A stretch of 64,000 bases of DNA, from contig CAMTUU010000001.1 of NCBI GenBank assembly GCA_947085045.1, positions 124,001 through 188,000 on the forward strand, in the 5' to 3' direction. The notes beneath the pieces are model-generated. The model saw only the letters and a program-made list of their open reading frames with translations. It was not told the origin of the DNA and did no database searches. The stretch is from Pseudolysinimonas_A sp947085045. GTDB taxonomy: Bacteria; Actinomycetota; Actinomycetes; Actinomycetales; Microbacteriaceae. Positions 57,016 to 64,000 of the stretch are shown here, one piece after another; within the stretch, counting starts at the first letter, position 1, and every line of letters starts with the position of its first letter. Made by a program: the position numbers and the translations under genes.

Positions 57016-58265
57016 GGTTCCATCCTCCCCCGCACCCCGGCAGGGCGCGAATCGTTCAGCAGTGCGGCGGCGACGCTCTCGGCGTGCGGGATGACCGATG
57101 CGAGCCCGACGCCCGACGCGGACTCGCCGACCTGGTTCGGGCCGGCGGTGTCGGGCGCGGCCCGTGACCAGGTCAGCACGGTGGCGTCGACGGGTTCTGG
57201 CAGCCGGACCCCGAACATCACGGCGGCATCGGCGAGCGCGGTCGCGATCGGGGCCGTCGGCGGGGCGTCGTACGAGAGGCGCAGGGCGTGCCGGCCCGGG
57301 AGCGCGTCGGCGATCCAGACCCACTTCGCAGTCAGGTGGGTGAGCGCCCGGGCCGCGACCGGCGCACCCGGAGCGACGAGCAGCCCCGAGCCGCGCGGCG
57401 CGCCGTCGAGTTCGGGCGCCTCGAGCACGAGCGTGACGAGGGTGACCTCGCGCGCGGGAACGTCGCCGGCGCGCGGAGCGGCGAGCACAGCGCCCGGCGG
57501 CAGCTCGTCGACGCGCACCCCGGTCTCGACCTCGACGCCCAGCCGCGCGCAGTCGGCGGCGAGCGCCTCGGCGAGCCGGAACATCCCGCCGCGGAGGCCG
57601 GCGACGAGCGACCCGGCCGGGGCGGAGACCCGGAGGGCGCGCACGGCGGCGGCGAGCGACCCGTGCTCCGTCAGCGCGGCGAGCAGACCCGGCGCCGCGA
57701 CGTCGAGCGGCAGATCGCGGGCGTCTCGCGAGTAGACCCCGCGCGCGACCGGGGCGACCAGGGTGTCGAGCACGGCGCGGCCCATGCGCGCGGCGACCAG
57801 ATCCCCGACCGTCGAAGCCCCCGCCCCGACGGATGCCGGGAGCAGTCCGTCGAGCCGCGCGCGCAGCACCCCTCGGCGTCCGACCGCGCGTTCCACGTCG
57901 GCGGCCCGCAGATCGCCCGGGATGCCGAGCAGCCCCGCCGCGGGCAGCGGCACCGCTCCCCCGCGCGTTCGCTGCACCCATGCGGTACCGGGCTCGGGCG
58001 ACACGACGTCGGCGTCGAGCCCGAGCTCGGCGAGCAGGGCCGCCACCCCGCCGCCGCGCGTGGCGAACGACTCGGCGGCGGCATCCAGTTCGACCCCCGC
58101 GATCTGCTGCGGGGCGAGCTGCCCACCCAGGCGTGAGGAGGCTTCGAGGATCGTCACCCGACGGCCGGCCAGCGCGAGCCGCCGGGCGAGCACGAGCCCC
58201 GCCACCCCGCCGCCGACGATCGTCGTGGGCGTGGCTTCGATACGCCCACTGCGCGGGCTACTCAA
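57012..58265 (-). CDS. cgoX: Coproporphyrinogen III oxidase (HemY-type flavoprotein)
   Basis: This 417-residue FAD protein has the dinucleotide-binding VGGGVAGLVLARRLA near the N-terminus and an EASSRLGGQL glycine motif, then ESFATRGGGV of the protoporphyrinogen-oxidase family. No in-frame ATG or GTG exists close to the FAD motif. A TTG at 58265 overlaps the hemE stop as TTGA, matching the 4-nt overlaps elsewhere in the operon, and gives MSSPRSGRIEA before the FAD motif. The first 11 codons therefore come from hairpin repeat copy 3. Confidence 0.88.
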   Translation of the reverse strand: MSSPRSGRIEATPTTIVGGGVAGLVLARRLALAGRRVTILEASSRLGGQLAPQQIAGVELDAAAESFATRGGGVAALLAELGLDADVVSPEPGTAWVQRTRGGAVPLPAAGLLGIPGDLRAADVERAVGRRGVLRARLDGLLPASVGAGASTVGDLVAARMGRAVLDTLVAPVARGVYSRDARDLPLDVAAPGLLAALTEHGSLAAAVRALRVSAPAGSLVAGLRGGMFRLAEALAADCARLGVEVETGVRVDELPPGAVLAAPRAGDVPAREVTLVTLVLEAPELDGAPRGSGLLVAPGAPVAARALTHLTAKWVWIADALPGRHALRLSYDAPPTAPIATALADAAVMFGVRLPEPVDATVLTWSRAAPDTAGPNQVGESASGVGLASVIPHAESVAAALLNDSRPAGVRGRMEP

Positions 58266-58267
58266 CC
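58233..58267. repeat. Hairpin repeat, copy 3, at the hemE-cgoX junction
   Basis: On the minus strand it starts GGTTGAGTAGCCCGCG and ends GGGCGTATCGAAGCC. It provides the TGA of hemE and the TTG plus first codons of cgoX. It is related to copies at 31368-31403 and 43139-43171. Confidence 0.6.
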
Positions 58268-59320
58268 GGCGGTTCCATGCACGACCTCGACGAGACGCGT
58301 CAGCACCCCCGGGTCGGCGTCCGGCGGCACGCCATGCCCGAGGTTGACGATGTGGGCCGGCGCGGCGTTCCCGCGGCGGAGCACGTCGGCGACGTGCGCG
58401 TCCAGCACCGCGACCGGGGCGTCGAGCAACGCGGGGTCGATGTTGCCCTGCAGCGGGAGGCCCGGCACGATCCGTGCGGCCTCGTCCAGCGGCACGCGCC
58501 AGTCGACGCCGATCACGTCGGCACCCGCGGTGGGCAGCAGGTCGAGGAACGGTCCGGTGCCGAGACCGAAGTGGATGCGGGGGACTCCCAGGTCTTCCAC
58601 GTGCTCCAGGGCGCGACGCGAGTGCGGCAGCACCGAGTGCTCGTAGTCGGCGCGCGACAGCGACCCCGCCCACGAGTCGAAGAGCTGCACGACGCTGGCC
58701 CCGGCGAGCACCTGGGTGCGCAGGAACAGTCCGGTCACGTCGGCGCACCAGTCGAGCAGCGCGGCCCAGGCGGTGGGATCGGCGTGCATCATCCCGCGCG
58801 TGCGCAGCTGCTCCTTCGAGGGTCCGCCCTCGACGAGGTACGAGGCGAGCGTGTACGGCGCTCCCCCGAATCCGATGAGCGGGGTCTCGTCGAGTTCGGC
58901 GACGGTCAGCGCGACGGCTTCGGCGATGGGCGCGAGGGCGTCGGGTTCGAGGCGGGGCAGGCGCGCGACATCCGCCGCCGTGCGCACCGGCTCGTCGAAC
59001 ACCGGCCCGCGACCCGGCACGATGCTCACCGCGACGCCGGCGAGCAGCACGGGCACGACGATGTCACTGAAGTACACGGCGGCGTCGACGCCGTGCCGGC
59101 GCACCGGCTGCAGGGTGATCTCGCTCGCCAGGTCGGGCGTCAGGCAGGCCTGCAGCATGTCGCCGCCGGCCCGCAGCTCGCGGTACTCGGGCAGCGAGCG
59201 TCCAGCCTGCCGCATGAACCACACCGGGCGCACGTCGGGGCGGTCACCGCGCGCGGCACGCACGAGCGGAGAGGATGCGGCGCGCCCGTCGGCGAGAGGA
59301 TGTCCGGCGGGCAGAGGCAC
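58262..59320 (-). CDS. hemE: Uroporphyrinogen decarboxylase
   Basis: The GTG at 59320 gives 352 residues; TAGAGT at 59328-59333 lies 7 nt upstream, which favours this start over a TTG at 59344. The enzyme makes coproporphyrinogen III. It has RPVWFMRQAGRSLPEY (active-site Arg loop), YFSDIVVP, GGAPYTLASYL and LQGNIDP. First gene of the minus-strand haem operon, ending in TGA within the hairpin repeat. Confidence 0.95.
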   Translation of the reverse strand: MPLPAGHPLADGRAASSPLVRAARGDRPDVRPVWFMRQAGRSLPEYRELRAGGDMLQACLTPDLASEITLQPVRRHGVDAAVYFSDIVVPVLLAGVAVSIVPGRGPVFDEPVRTAADVARLPRLEPDALAPIAEAVALTVAELDETPLIGFGGAPYTLASYLVEGGPSKEQLRTRGMMHADPTAWAALLDWCADVTGLFLRTQVLAGASVVQLFDSWAGSLSRADYEHSVLPHSRRALEHVEDLGVPRIHFGLGTGPFLDLLPTAGADVIGVDWRVPLDEAARIVPGLPLQGNIDPALLDAPVAVLDAHVADVLRRGNAAPAHIVNLGHGVPPDADPGVLTRLVEVVHGTAG

Positions 59321-59323
59321 GAC

Positions 59324-59340
59324 TTCTACTCTACGTAGAA
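59324..59340. promoter_or_regulatory. 17-bp inverted repeat between hemE and hemA
   Basis: TTCTAC-TCTAC-GTAGAA, with an inner TCTACGTAGA palindrome, occupies the 43-bp space between the two divergent starts and overlaps the predicted hemE -10. A regulator binding here could control both arms of haem synthesis. The binder is unknown. Confidence 0.4.
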
Positions 59341-59351
59341 ACAATCCGAGT

Positions 59352-59357
59352 TACCCT
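59352..59357 (+). promoter_or_regulatory. TACCCT -10 element of hemA
   Basis: TACCCT ends 6 nt before the GTG start of hemA at 59364. Confidence 0.4.
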
Positions 59358-59363
59358 GGGAGC

Positions 59364-60623
59364 GTGCTCTTCTGCCTCACGGCGAACCACCGCACCACGG
59401 AGTTCGACGTTCTCGACCGCATCTCGCGGGTGACCTCGACGACCGCGGCCGACGTGCTGGCCCGGCAGGACTTCGTGCAGGGCGCGATCGTGCTCAGCAC
59501 CTGCAACCGCTTCGAGGCCTATCTCGAGCTCGACGACCCGCTGACCGCCGCCGGCGAACTCGCGATCGAGGCCGTGATCGAGGCGCTCGAACTGCACGCC
59601 GGTGAGGATGCCGAGGCGCTGCGCGCGACCGCCGTCCCGCTCACCGGGCAGGACGTCGTCAAGCACCTGTTCGCCGTCAGCTCCGGGCTCGAGTCGATGG
59701 TGCTGGGCGAAGAGGAGATCACCGGTCAGGTGCAGCGCGCCCTCCGCGACGCCCGCGAGGCCGGCACCACCTCGAGCGGACTCGAGCTGCTCTTCCAGCG
59801 CGCCGCGCACGCCTCCCGCGAGGCCCGCGCGCAGGGCGACCTCGCCGCCGCCGGACGCTCCCTCGCCCGCCTCGCCCTCGACCTGGCCGATACCCGCATC
59901 GCCGACTGGGCGGATGCCCGCGTGCTCCTCGTCGGCACCGGTAGCTACGCCGCGACCACCGTCGCCGCCCTGCAGGCCCGCGGCGCCCGCGACATCCGGG
60001 TGTTCTCGGCGACAGGTCGCGCGCAGCAGTTCGCCCTCAAGTACGGGGTGCGCGCGCAAGCCGATCTGCGGGAGGCGATCCGGGATGCCGAGATCGTCAT
60101 CACCTGCACCGCCCGCTATGTCGTCACGACCGACGACATCCCCGACGACGGCAGCCTTCCGGGGGAAACGAGGCGGCTGATCGTCGACCTCGGCCTGCCG
60201 CGCAACGTCGAGCCCGCCGTCGGCGAGCTGCCCGGTGTCGACCTGCTCGACCTGGAGATCATCGGCCGGCACGCCAGCCTGCCCGACCTCGGTCCCGGCG
60301 CTCACGAAGCGGTCGGGTCGGCCGCCGCCGCGTTCGAGGCCGACCGGCTCGCGGCCCCGGCCGTCGTCGCGCTGCGGCGCCACGTCGACGCCGTGCTGCA
60401 GTCCGAGATCGACCGGGCGCGGGCGCGCGGCGGCGACGATGCGCACACCGAGGCCGCGCTGCGGCACTTCGCCGGGGTGCTGCTGCACGGTCCGTCGGTG
60501 CGGGCGCGGGAACTCGCCGCCGACGGGAGCCTCCGCGACTTCGAGCACGCGCTCGAGACGTTGTTCGGCATCGAGCCGGAGGCGGCGGCAGCCGTCGAGG
60601 AAACGCGCGACGCGAGCGCCTGA
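59364..60623 (+). CDS. hemA: Glutamyl-tRNA reductase
   Basis: The 419-residue enzyme reduces glutamyl-tRNA to glutamate-1-semialdehyde. It begins VLFCLTANHRTTEFDVL, has the catalytic Cys47 in LSTCNRFEAY, the SGLESMVLGEEEITGQV segment, NADPH-binding VLLVGTGSYAATTVAAL, and a C-terminal dimerisation helix region. First committed enzyme and usual control point of the pathway; it is divergent from the rest of the haem genes. Confidence 0.96.
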   Translation: MLFCLTANHRTTEFDVLDRISRVTSTTAADVLARQDFVQGAIVLSTCNRFEAYLELDDPLTAAGELAIEAVIEALELHAGEDAEALRATAVPLTGQDVVKHLFAVSSGLESMVLGEEEITGQVQRALRDAREAGTTSSGLELLFQRAAHASREARAQGDLAAAGRSLARLALDLADTRIADWADARVLLVGTGSYAATTVAALQARGARDIRVFSATGRAQQFALKYGVRAQADLREAIRDAEIVITCTARYVVTTDDIPDDGSLPGETRRLIVDLGLPRNVEPAVGELPGVDLLDLEIIGRHASLPDLGPGAHEAVGSAAAAFEADRLAAPAVVALRRHVDAVLQSEIDRARARGGDDAHTEAALRHFAGVLLHGPSVRARELAADGSLRDFEHALETLFGIEPEAAAAVEETRDASA

Positions 60624-60645
60624 TTTCGGGCGCGACGATCGTGCG

Positions 60646-61305
60646 TCAGCCGGTCGTGGCCAGCATCGTCGCCACGACGAGGTCGCCGGCGAGACGGCGG
60701 TAGTGGTCGTGCCGTGATGCCTCGAGCAGGTCGCGCCCGAACAGGACGCGGAACGAATAGCGGTTCGCGACATGGAACACCGAGTACGCACTGATGATCA
60801 TGTGAAGGTCGAGCGCGTCGACTCCGGTCCGGAAGACGCCGTCGCTCACCCCGCGATCGAGCACTCGCGCGAGGGTATCGATCGCCGTCGCATTGAGGTC
60901 GGGGATGACCTGCGATTTGGCGATGATCTCCGCACGATGGATGTTCTCGATCGCGACGAGCCGCACGAAGTCGCGATGGCTCGTGTGATGGTCGTACGTC
61001 GACTCGGCCAGACGGCGGAGCGCGTCCGCGGGCGGGAGTCCCTCGACATCCAGATCGCGTTCGAGCTGCCGGATCACTAGGTATGCGGTCTCCATCACCG
61101 CGAGGTAAAGACCCTCCTTCGACCCGAAATAGTAGTAGATCATCCGCTTCGTCGTGCGGGTCAGGTCGGCGATCTCATCGACCCGGGCGCCAGAGAATCC
61201 GTTCGCCGCGAACTCGGCGGTCGCGACTTCCAGGATGTCCCGGCGCGTCCGCACGGCATCGCGCTGACGCGGTTCCACCTCGCTCGCCGTGCTCCGTTCC
61301 GCCAC
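60646..61305 (-). CDS. TetR-family regulator of the cyclase/ABC operon
   Basis: The 219-residue protein has a TetR helix-turn-helix (RRDILEVATAEFAANGFSG, then VDEIADLTRTTKRMIYYYFGSKEGLY as successive pieces, about 20-65). A TetR_C-type helical domain follows. The GTG start is 4 nt after the cyclase stop, so it is co-transcribed with the cyclase and transporter genes and probably controls them. Confidence 0.88.
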   Translation of the reverse strand: MAERSTASEVEPRQRDAVRTRRDILEVATAEFAANGFSGARVDEIADLTRTTKRMIYYYFGSKEGLYLAVMETAYLVIRQLERDLDVEGLPPADALRRLAESTYDHHTSHRDFVRLVAIENIHRAEIIAKSQVIPDLNATAIDTLARVLDRGVSDGVFRTGVDALDLHMIISAYSVFHVANRYSFRVLFGRDLLEASRHDHYRRLAGDLVVATMLATTG

Positions 61306-61309
61306 GGAC

Positions 61310-62239
61310 TCAGAATGTCACGATCGGCGCGACCGGGGAGCCGACCCCGCCGGTGATCGGGAGCACGGCGCAGGAGAGGTGGAACTCCCAGACCTGCTGC
61401 TCGGCGGCGTGACCGGCCACCGCCTCGAGGTCGAACATTTCGCCGAGCGGCATTCCCATGTCGCGCACGAGGACGCAGTGCAACGGCATCTCGTCGCCGG
61501 ACGGAGACGGGGCGACCTCGATCCCCCAGTTGTCGGCGCCCACGAAGGCGACTTCCCGGTCGTGGAGCCAGTCGGCGACCTCGAGATCCAGCCCTGGTTC
61601 GCCCCCGAGGAACGCGACTCGATCCCGGTCGCGGGTAAAGACCGTGATCCACCCGGTGCGCAGCAGCAGCAGGTCGCCGCGACCGACCCGAACGCCCTGC
61701 GCCGCCTCCGCAGCTTCGAGGTCGGCGATGCCGATCCCCTGCGCGGCCTCGAGCCGCTGCCCCACGATCCGGGCGAGGTCGAGCAGCACGCCGCGGCCGT
61801 GGATCCGAGCGACCTGCTCCCGGATGCCGAGCCGGCGCGCGCCGCCCGAGGTGATCGCGTCGAGAGGCGTGCCGTTGTACAACGCGCCGTCGTAGGCGAC
61901 ATGCGCGAGGGCGTCGACCTGCGTCGCGCACTGCGGGTAGAGGAACAGCGCGTCGTCGAAGTAGTGGAAGCCGCTCGGTGCGGGAGCGGCGTCGGGCAGG
62001 CGCGTCATCATATGGATCGGGTTCTGCCGGGAGCCCTCCGACTGCTGGGGTCCGTGCGCGTCGAGCGGCAGGGCCAGGTCGAACGACACCCCGGTCCGCA
62101 CCAGCCCCGCAGCGGCGACCCGGTGGGCGGGTTCGATGAGGTTGAGCGTTCCGAGCTGGTCGTCATCGCCCCACCGGCCCCAATTCGAGAGCCGGCGCCC
62201 GACGTCCCGGAATCCGGAGCCCGTCGGGCCGCCGCTCAC
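61310..62239 (-). CDS. Cyclase-family (kynurenine formamidase-like) metal-dependent hydrolase
   Basis: The 309-residue protein has the family metal motif in the form ATQVDALAHVAYDG (QxDxxxH), then YNGTPLDAITSGGARRLGI, LLLRTGWITVF, and FVGADNWGIEVAP with PLHCVLVRDMGMPLGE. This is the long bacterial cyclase form in which the first His of HGTHxDxPxH is Gln. It hydrolyses an amide or lactone ring, substrate unknown. GTG start overlaps the permease stop by 4 nt, tying it to a sugar-type transporter and a TetR regulator. Confidence 0.85.
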   Translation of the reverse strand: MSGGPTGSGFRDVGRRLSNWGRWGDDDQLGTLNLIEPAHRVAAAGLVRTGVSFDLALPLDAHGPQQSEGSRQNPIHMMTRLPDAAPAPSGFHYFDDALFLYPQCATQVDALAHVAYDGALYNGTPLDAITSGGARRLGIREQVARIHGRGVLLDLARIVGQRLEAAQGIGIADLEAAEAAQGVRVGRGDLLLLRTGWITVFTRDRDRVAFLGGEPGLDLEVADWLHDREVAFVGADNWGIEVAPSPSGDEMPLHCVLVRDMGMPLGEMFDLEAVAGHAAEQQVWEFHLSCAVLPITGGVGSPVAPIVTF

Positions 62240-63240
62240 GAGGCGGTCCGACGGGTGAGGCGGCGAGTGTTGAACGAGTCGAGCAGCACCGCGAGGAAGA
62301 TCAGCGCACCCTGAACGAACTGCACCCAGAACGACGACACGTTCAGCAGCGTGAGCCCGTTGTTGATGACGCCGATCAGAAGCACGCCGATGAGGGTACC
62401 GAGCATGCTGCCTTTGCCGCCGAACAGACTCGTTCCGCCGATCACGACCGCCGCGATCACCTGCAGTTCGGTACCGTTCGCCGCGTTGGGCGTCGCCGAG
62501 TCGAGGCGGCCGAGCAGGATGATGGCTGCGACGCCCGCCGTGATCCCCGCGATCACATAGGCGGCGAAGATCACGCCGCGCACGTTGATGCCGGCGAGCC
62601 GAGCAGCTTCCGCGTTGCCGCCGACGGCGTAGACGCGATGGCCGAAGGTGGTGCGGGAGAGCACGAAATGTGCGATCAGGAACATCACGACGGTGACCAG
62701 AGCCGAGGTCTTCACGTCGAGGATCGCCGACGATCCGAGCCAGTTCAGTTCGCCGGGCAGGCTGTAGACCGACTGGCCCTGGCTGATCTGCAGTGTCAGA
62801 CCGCGTGCCATCCCCATCACCGCGAGGGTGACGATGAACGGGGCGAGCCGGAGCCAGGCGACGGAGGCGCCGTTCACGGCGCCCACTCCGGCGGCCACCA
62901 GGATGACGACGAGGATGCCGACGAACCCATTGTCGGTCGCTTTCGCGGCGATCGCGCCGAGCATCCCGGAGAGGGCGATGTTGGAGCCCACCGCGAGATC
63001 GATGCCACTCGTGATAATGACGAACGTCGCCCCGATCGCGGCGATGCCGACGACGGCACTCTGCGTGACGATGTTCGTCAGGTTGCTCGCCGTCAGGAAG
63101 TTCGGGGTCAGGAACGACAACGCGACCGACACGATCACGAGCGCGACGATGATCGGCGCGATGTTGCTGTTCACCATGCGACGGCCGACCGTCGCGGCCT
63201 GGGAGCCGAAGCTCGGCGCGGTCACCGGGGACTGACTCAT
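62236..63240 (-). CDS. Sugar-type ABC transporter permease (RbsC family)
   Basis: The 334-residue protein has eight to ten TM helices of the BPD_transp_2 family with FVIITSGIDLAVGSNIALSG early and GGTSLFGGKGSMLGTLIGV near residue 265, the ATPase-contacting loop. Length is typical of RbsC. Its start overlaps the ATPase stop as ATGA. Import of a pentose or related small molecule is the family role. No binding protein gene is in the window; it is probably beyond the right edge. Confidence 0.92.
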   Translation of the reverse strand: MSQSPVTAPSFGSQAATVGRRMVNSNIAPIIVALVIVSVALSFLTPNFLTASNLTNIVTQSAVVGIAAIGATFVIITSGIDLAVGSNIALSGMLGAIAAKATDNGFVGILVVILVAAGVGAVNGASVAWLRLAPFIVTLAVMGMARGLTLQISQGQSVYSLPGELNWLGSSAILDVKTSALVTVVMFLIAHFVLSRTTFGHRVYAVGGNAEAARLAGINVRGVIFAAYVIAGITAGVAAIILLGRLDSATPNAANGTELQVIAAVVIGGTSLFGGKGSMLGTLIGVLLIGVINNGLTLLNVSSFWVQFVQGALIFLAVLLDSFNTRRLTRRTAS

Positions 63241-64000
63241 GACTTGACTGCTCCGTTCTGATTCGCCCCGCCAGAGGCGAGGTGCAGGATCTGTTCGCGT
63301 TCGAAGCGATCGCGCGGGAGCTCCGCGACGATCTGCCCGGCGGCGAGGACGTAGACGCGGTCGGCGACCGCGAGGACCTCGTCGGTGTCCGAGCTGCAGA
63401 CGAACACGGCGGTGCCGCGTTCGGCGAGGTCGAAGATCTGCGCGTAGATCCCCGACTTGGCGCCGACGTCAACGCCGCGGGTGGGGTCGTCGAAGAACGC
63501 GACCCGGGGGGCGCGCTCCGAGAGCCGGGCGACGACGACCTTCTGCTGGTTGCCGCCGGACAGTTCGCCGACCGCCTGCCGCGGCGAGCGGAGGCGGATG
63601 CTGTAGTCCTGCCCGATGCGGGACGCGCGACGCAGCGCGGCTCGCGGTCGAAGCATCCCGAACCGCGAAACCTCGCGGTAGTCGCCGTAGAACAGGTTCG
63701 ATTCGATCGATCCGGTGAGCACGAGACCGTCTTGCTTGCGGTCCTCGGGGGCGTAGAGCAGCCCTCGGCGGATCGCCGCGCGCAGAGAGCCCGGGCGCAC
63801 CGGGATGCCGTCGACCGTGATCGTGCCGGACGAGACCGGCGACACTCCCGACAGGGCGCGCATCAGTTCGGTCCGGCCTGCACCGGCGAGGCCGACGAGT
63901 CCGACGATCTCAGCGGCGCGCGCCGTCACCGAGGCACCGCGCACCCCCGGAGCCTGAATTCCGTCGGCGACGAGAACCGTCTCGCCGAGGGCTCGCTCGC
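63237..64000 (-). CDS. Sugar-type ABC transporter ATPase (RbsA family), N-terminus outside the window
   Basis: The frame is open to the right edge, so only the C-terminal ATPase half of a two-domain RbsA protein is visible. It has the degenerate Walker A GLAGAGRTELM, LLYAPEDRKQDGL, signature ELSGGNQQKVV and a Walker B VAFFDDPTRGVDVG in which the second acidic residue (usually Glu) is Asp. GVDVGAK and CSSDTDEVLAVADR are standard for the family. Confidence 0.92.
   Translation of the reverse strand, partial: ERALGETVLVADGIQAPGVRGASVTARAAEIVGLVGLAGAGRTELMRALSGVSPVSSGTITVDGIPVRPGSLRAAIRRGLLYAPEDRKQDGLVLTGSIESNLFYGDYREVSRFGMLRPRAALRRASRIGQDYSIRLRSPRQAVGELSGGNQQKVVVARLSERAPRVAFFDDPTRGVDVGAKSGIYAQIFDLAERGTAVFVCSSDTDEVLAVADRVYVLAAGQIVAELPRDRFEREQILHLASGGANQNGAVKS

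Overview
This 64 kb window is a chromosome segment from a high-GC Gram-positive actinobacterium, most likely a member of the Microbacteriaceae. The evidence is the strong G/C bias at third codon positions, the frequent use of GTG and TTG starts with 4-nt GTGA/ATGA overlaps, a coproporphyrin-dependent haem cluster with a CxxxCC ferrochelatase, small actinobacterial families (DUF3039, DUF6458, DUF222-HNH) and a teichoic-acid type export and polymerisation cluster. The family assignment is inference; no rRNA or marker phylogeny is available here. Most of the window is ordinary housekeeping chromosome. One region, about 31.4-38.4 kb, looks acquired: it has lower GC, a restriction-modification system, a toxin-antitoxin pair and broken gene fragments.

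Layout. 0-3 kb: two translationally coupled dynamin/Era-like GTPases, the first cut by the window edge. 3-4.3 kb: a fatty acid desaturase and a gene vestige. 4.3-9 kb: an MMPL exporter divergent from its TetR regulator, a PHP phosphoesterase, tRNA-Leu(UAG) and a small protein. 9-17.5 kb: an AarF/UbiB kinase, a methyltransferase, then a module of secreted lipoprotein serine protease, large ATP-binding LuxR regulator and truncated membrane-anchored Hsp70-like protein. The two target genes in this module are preceded by the same 18-bp palindrome. A DedA protein closes the region. 17.5-22.5 kb: a minus-strand run murI-rph-rdgB-CDF efflux-mntR-mntH with two tandem DtxR-type boxes in front of mntH. 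22.5-28 kb: pncB, a nuclease-fold protein, a DUF3039 protein and an ABC exporter.

28-44 kb: a cell-wall glycopolymer region (nucleotidyltransferase, TagG/TagH-type exporter, CDP-glycerol-type transferases, GT2) interrupted by an XRE regulator, a type III Mod/Res pair, the 3' remnant of a second transferase gene with a 13-nt homopolymer, and HipB/HipA preceded by two identical palindromes. 44-51.9 kb: an HtrA protease, a PKD-type secreted protein, a lipoprotein, TetR, DUF308, a LexA-boxed DUF222-HNH protein, a putative immunity protein and a nitrilase-type amidohydrolase. 52-60.6 kb: hemE-cgoX-chdC-cpfC-hemC-hemB-hemL on the minus strand, divergent from hemA. All enzymes from glutamyl-tRNA to haem b by the coproporphyrin route are present except uroporphyrinogen-III synthase (hemD). 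60.6-64 kb: a TetR regulator, a cyclase-family hydrolase and a sugar-type ABC permease and ATPase running off the window.

Two sequence-level patterns cut across the genes. First, at least 13 genes have a TANNNT-like hexamer ending exactly 6 nt before the start codon, the signature of leaderless transcription. Second, a 33-36 bp hairpin repeat occurs three times exactly at gene 3' ends; in the haem operon it supplies the stop of hemE and the start codon of cgoX.
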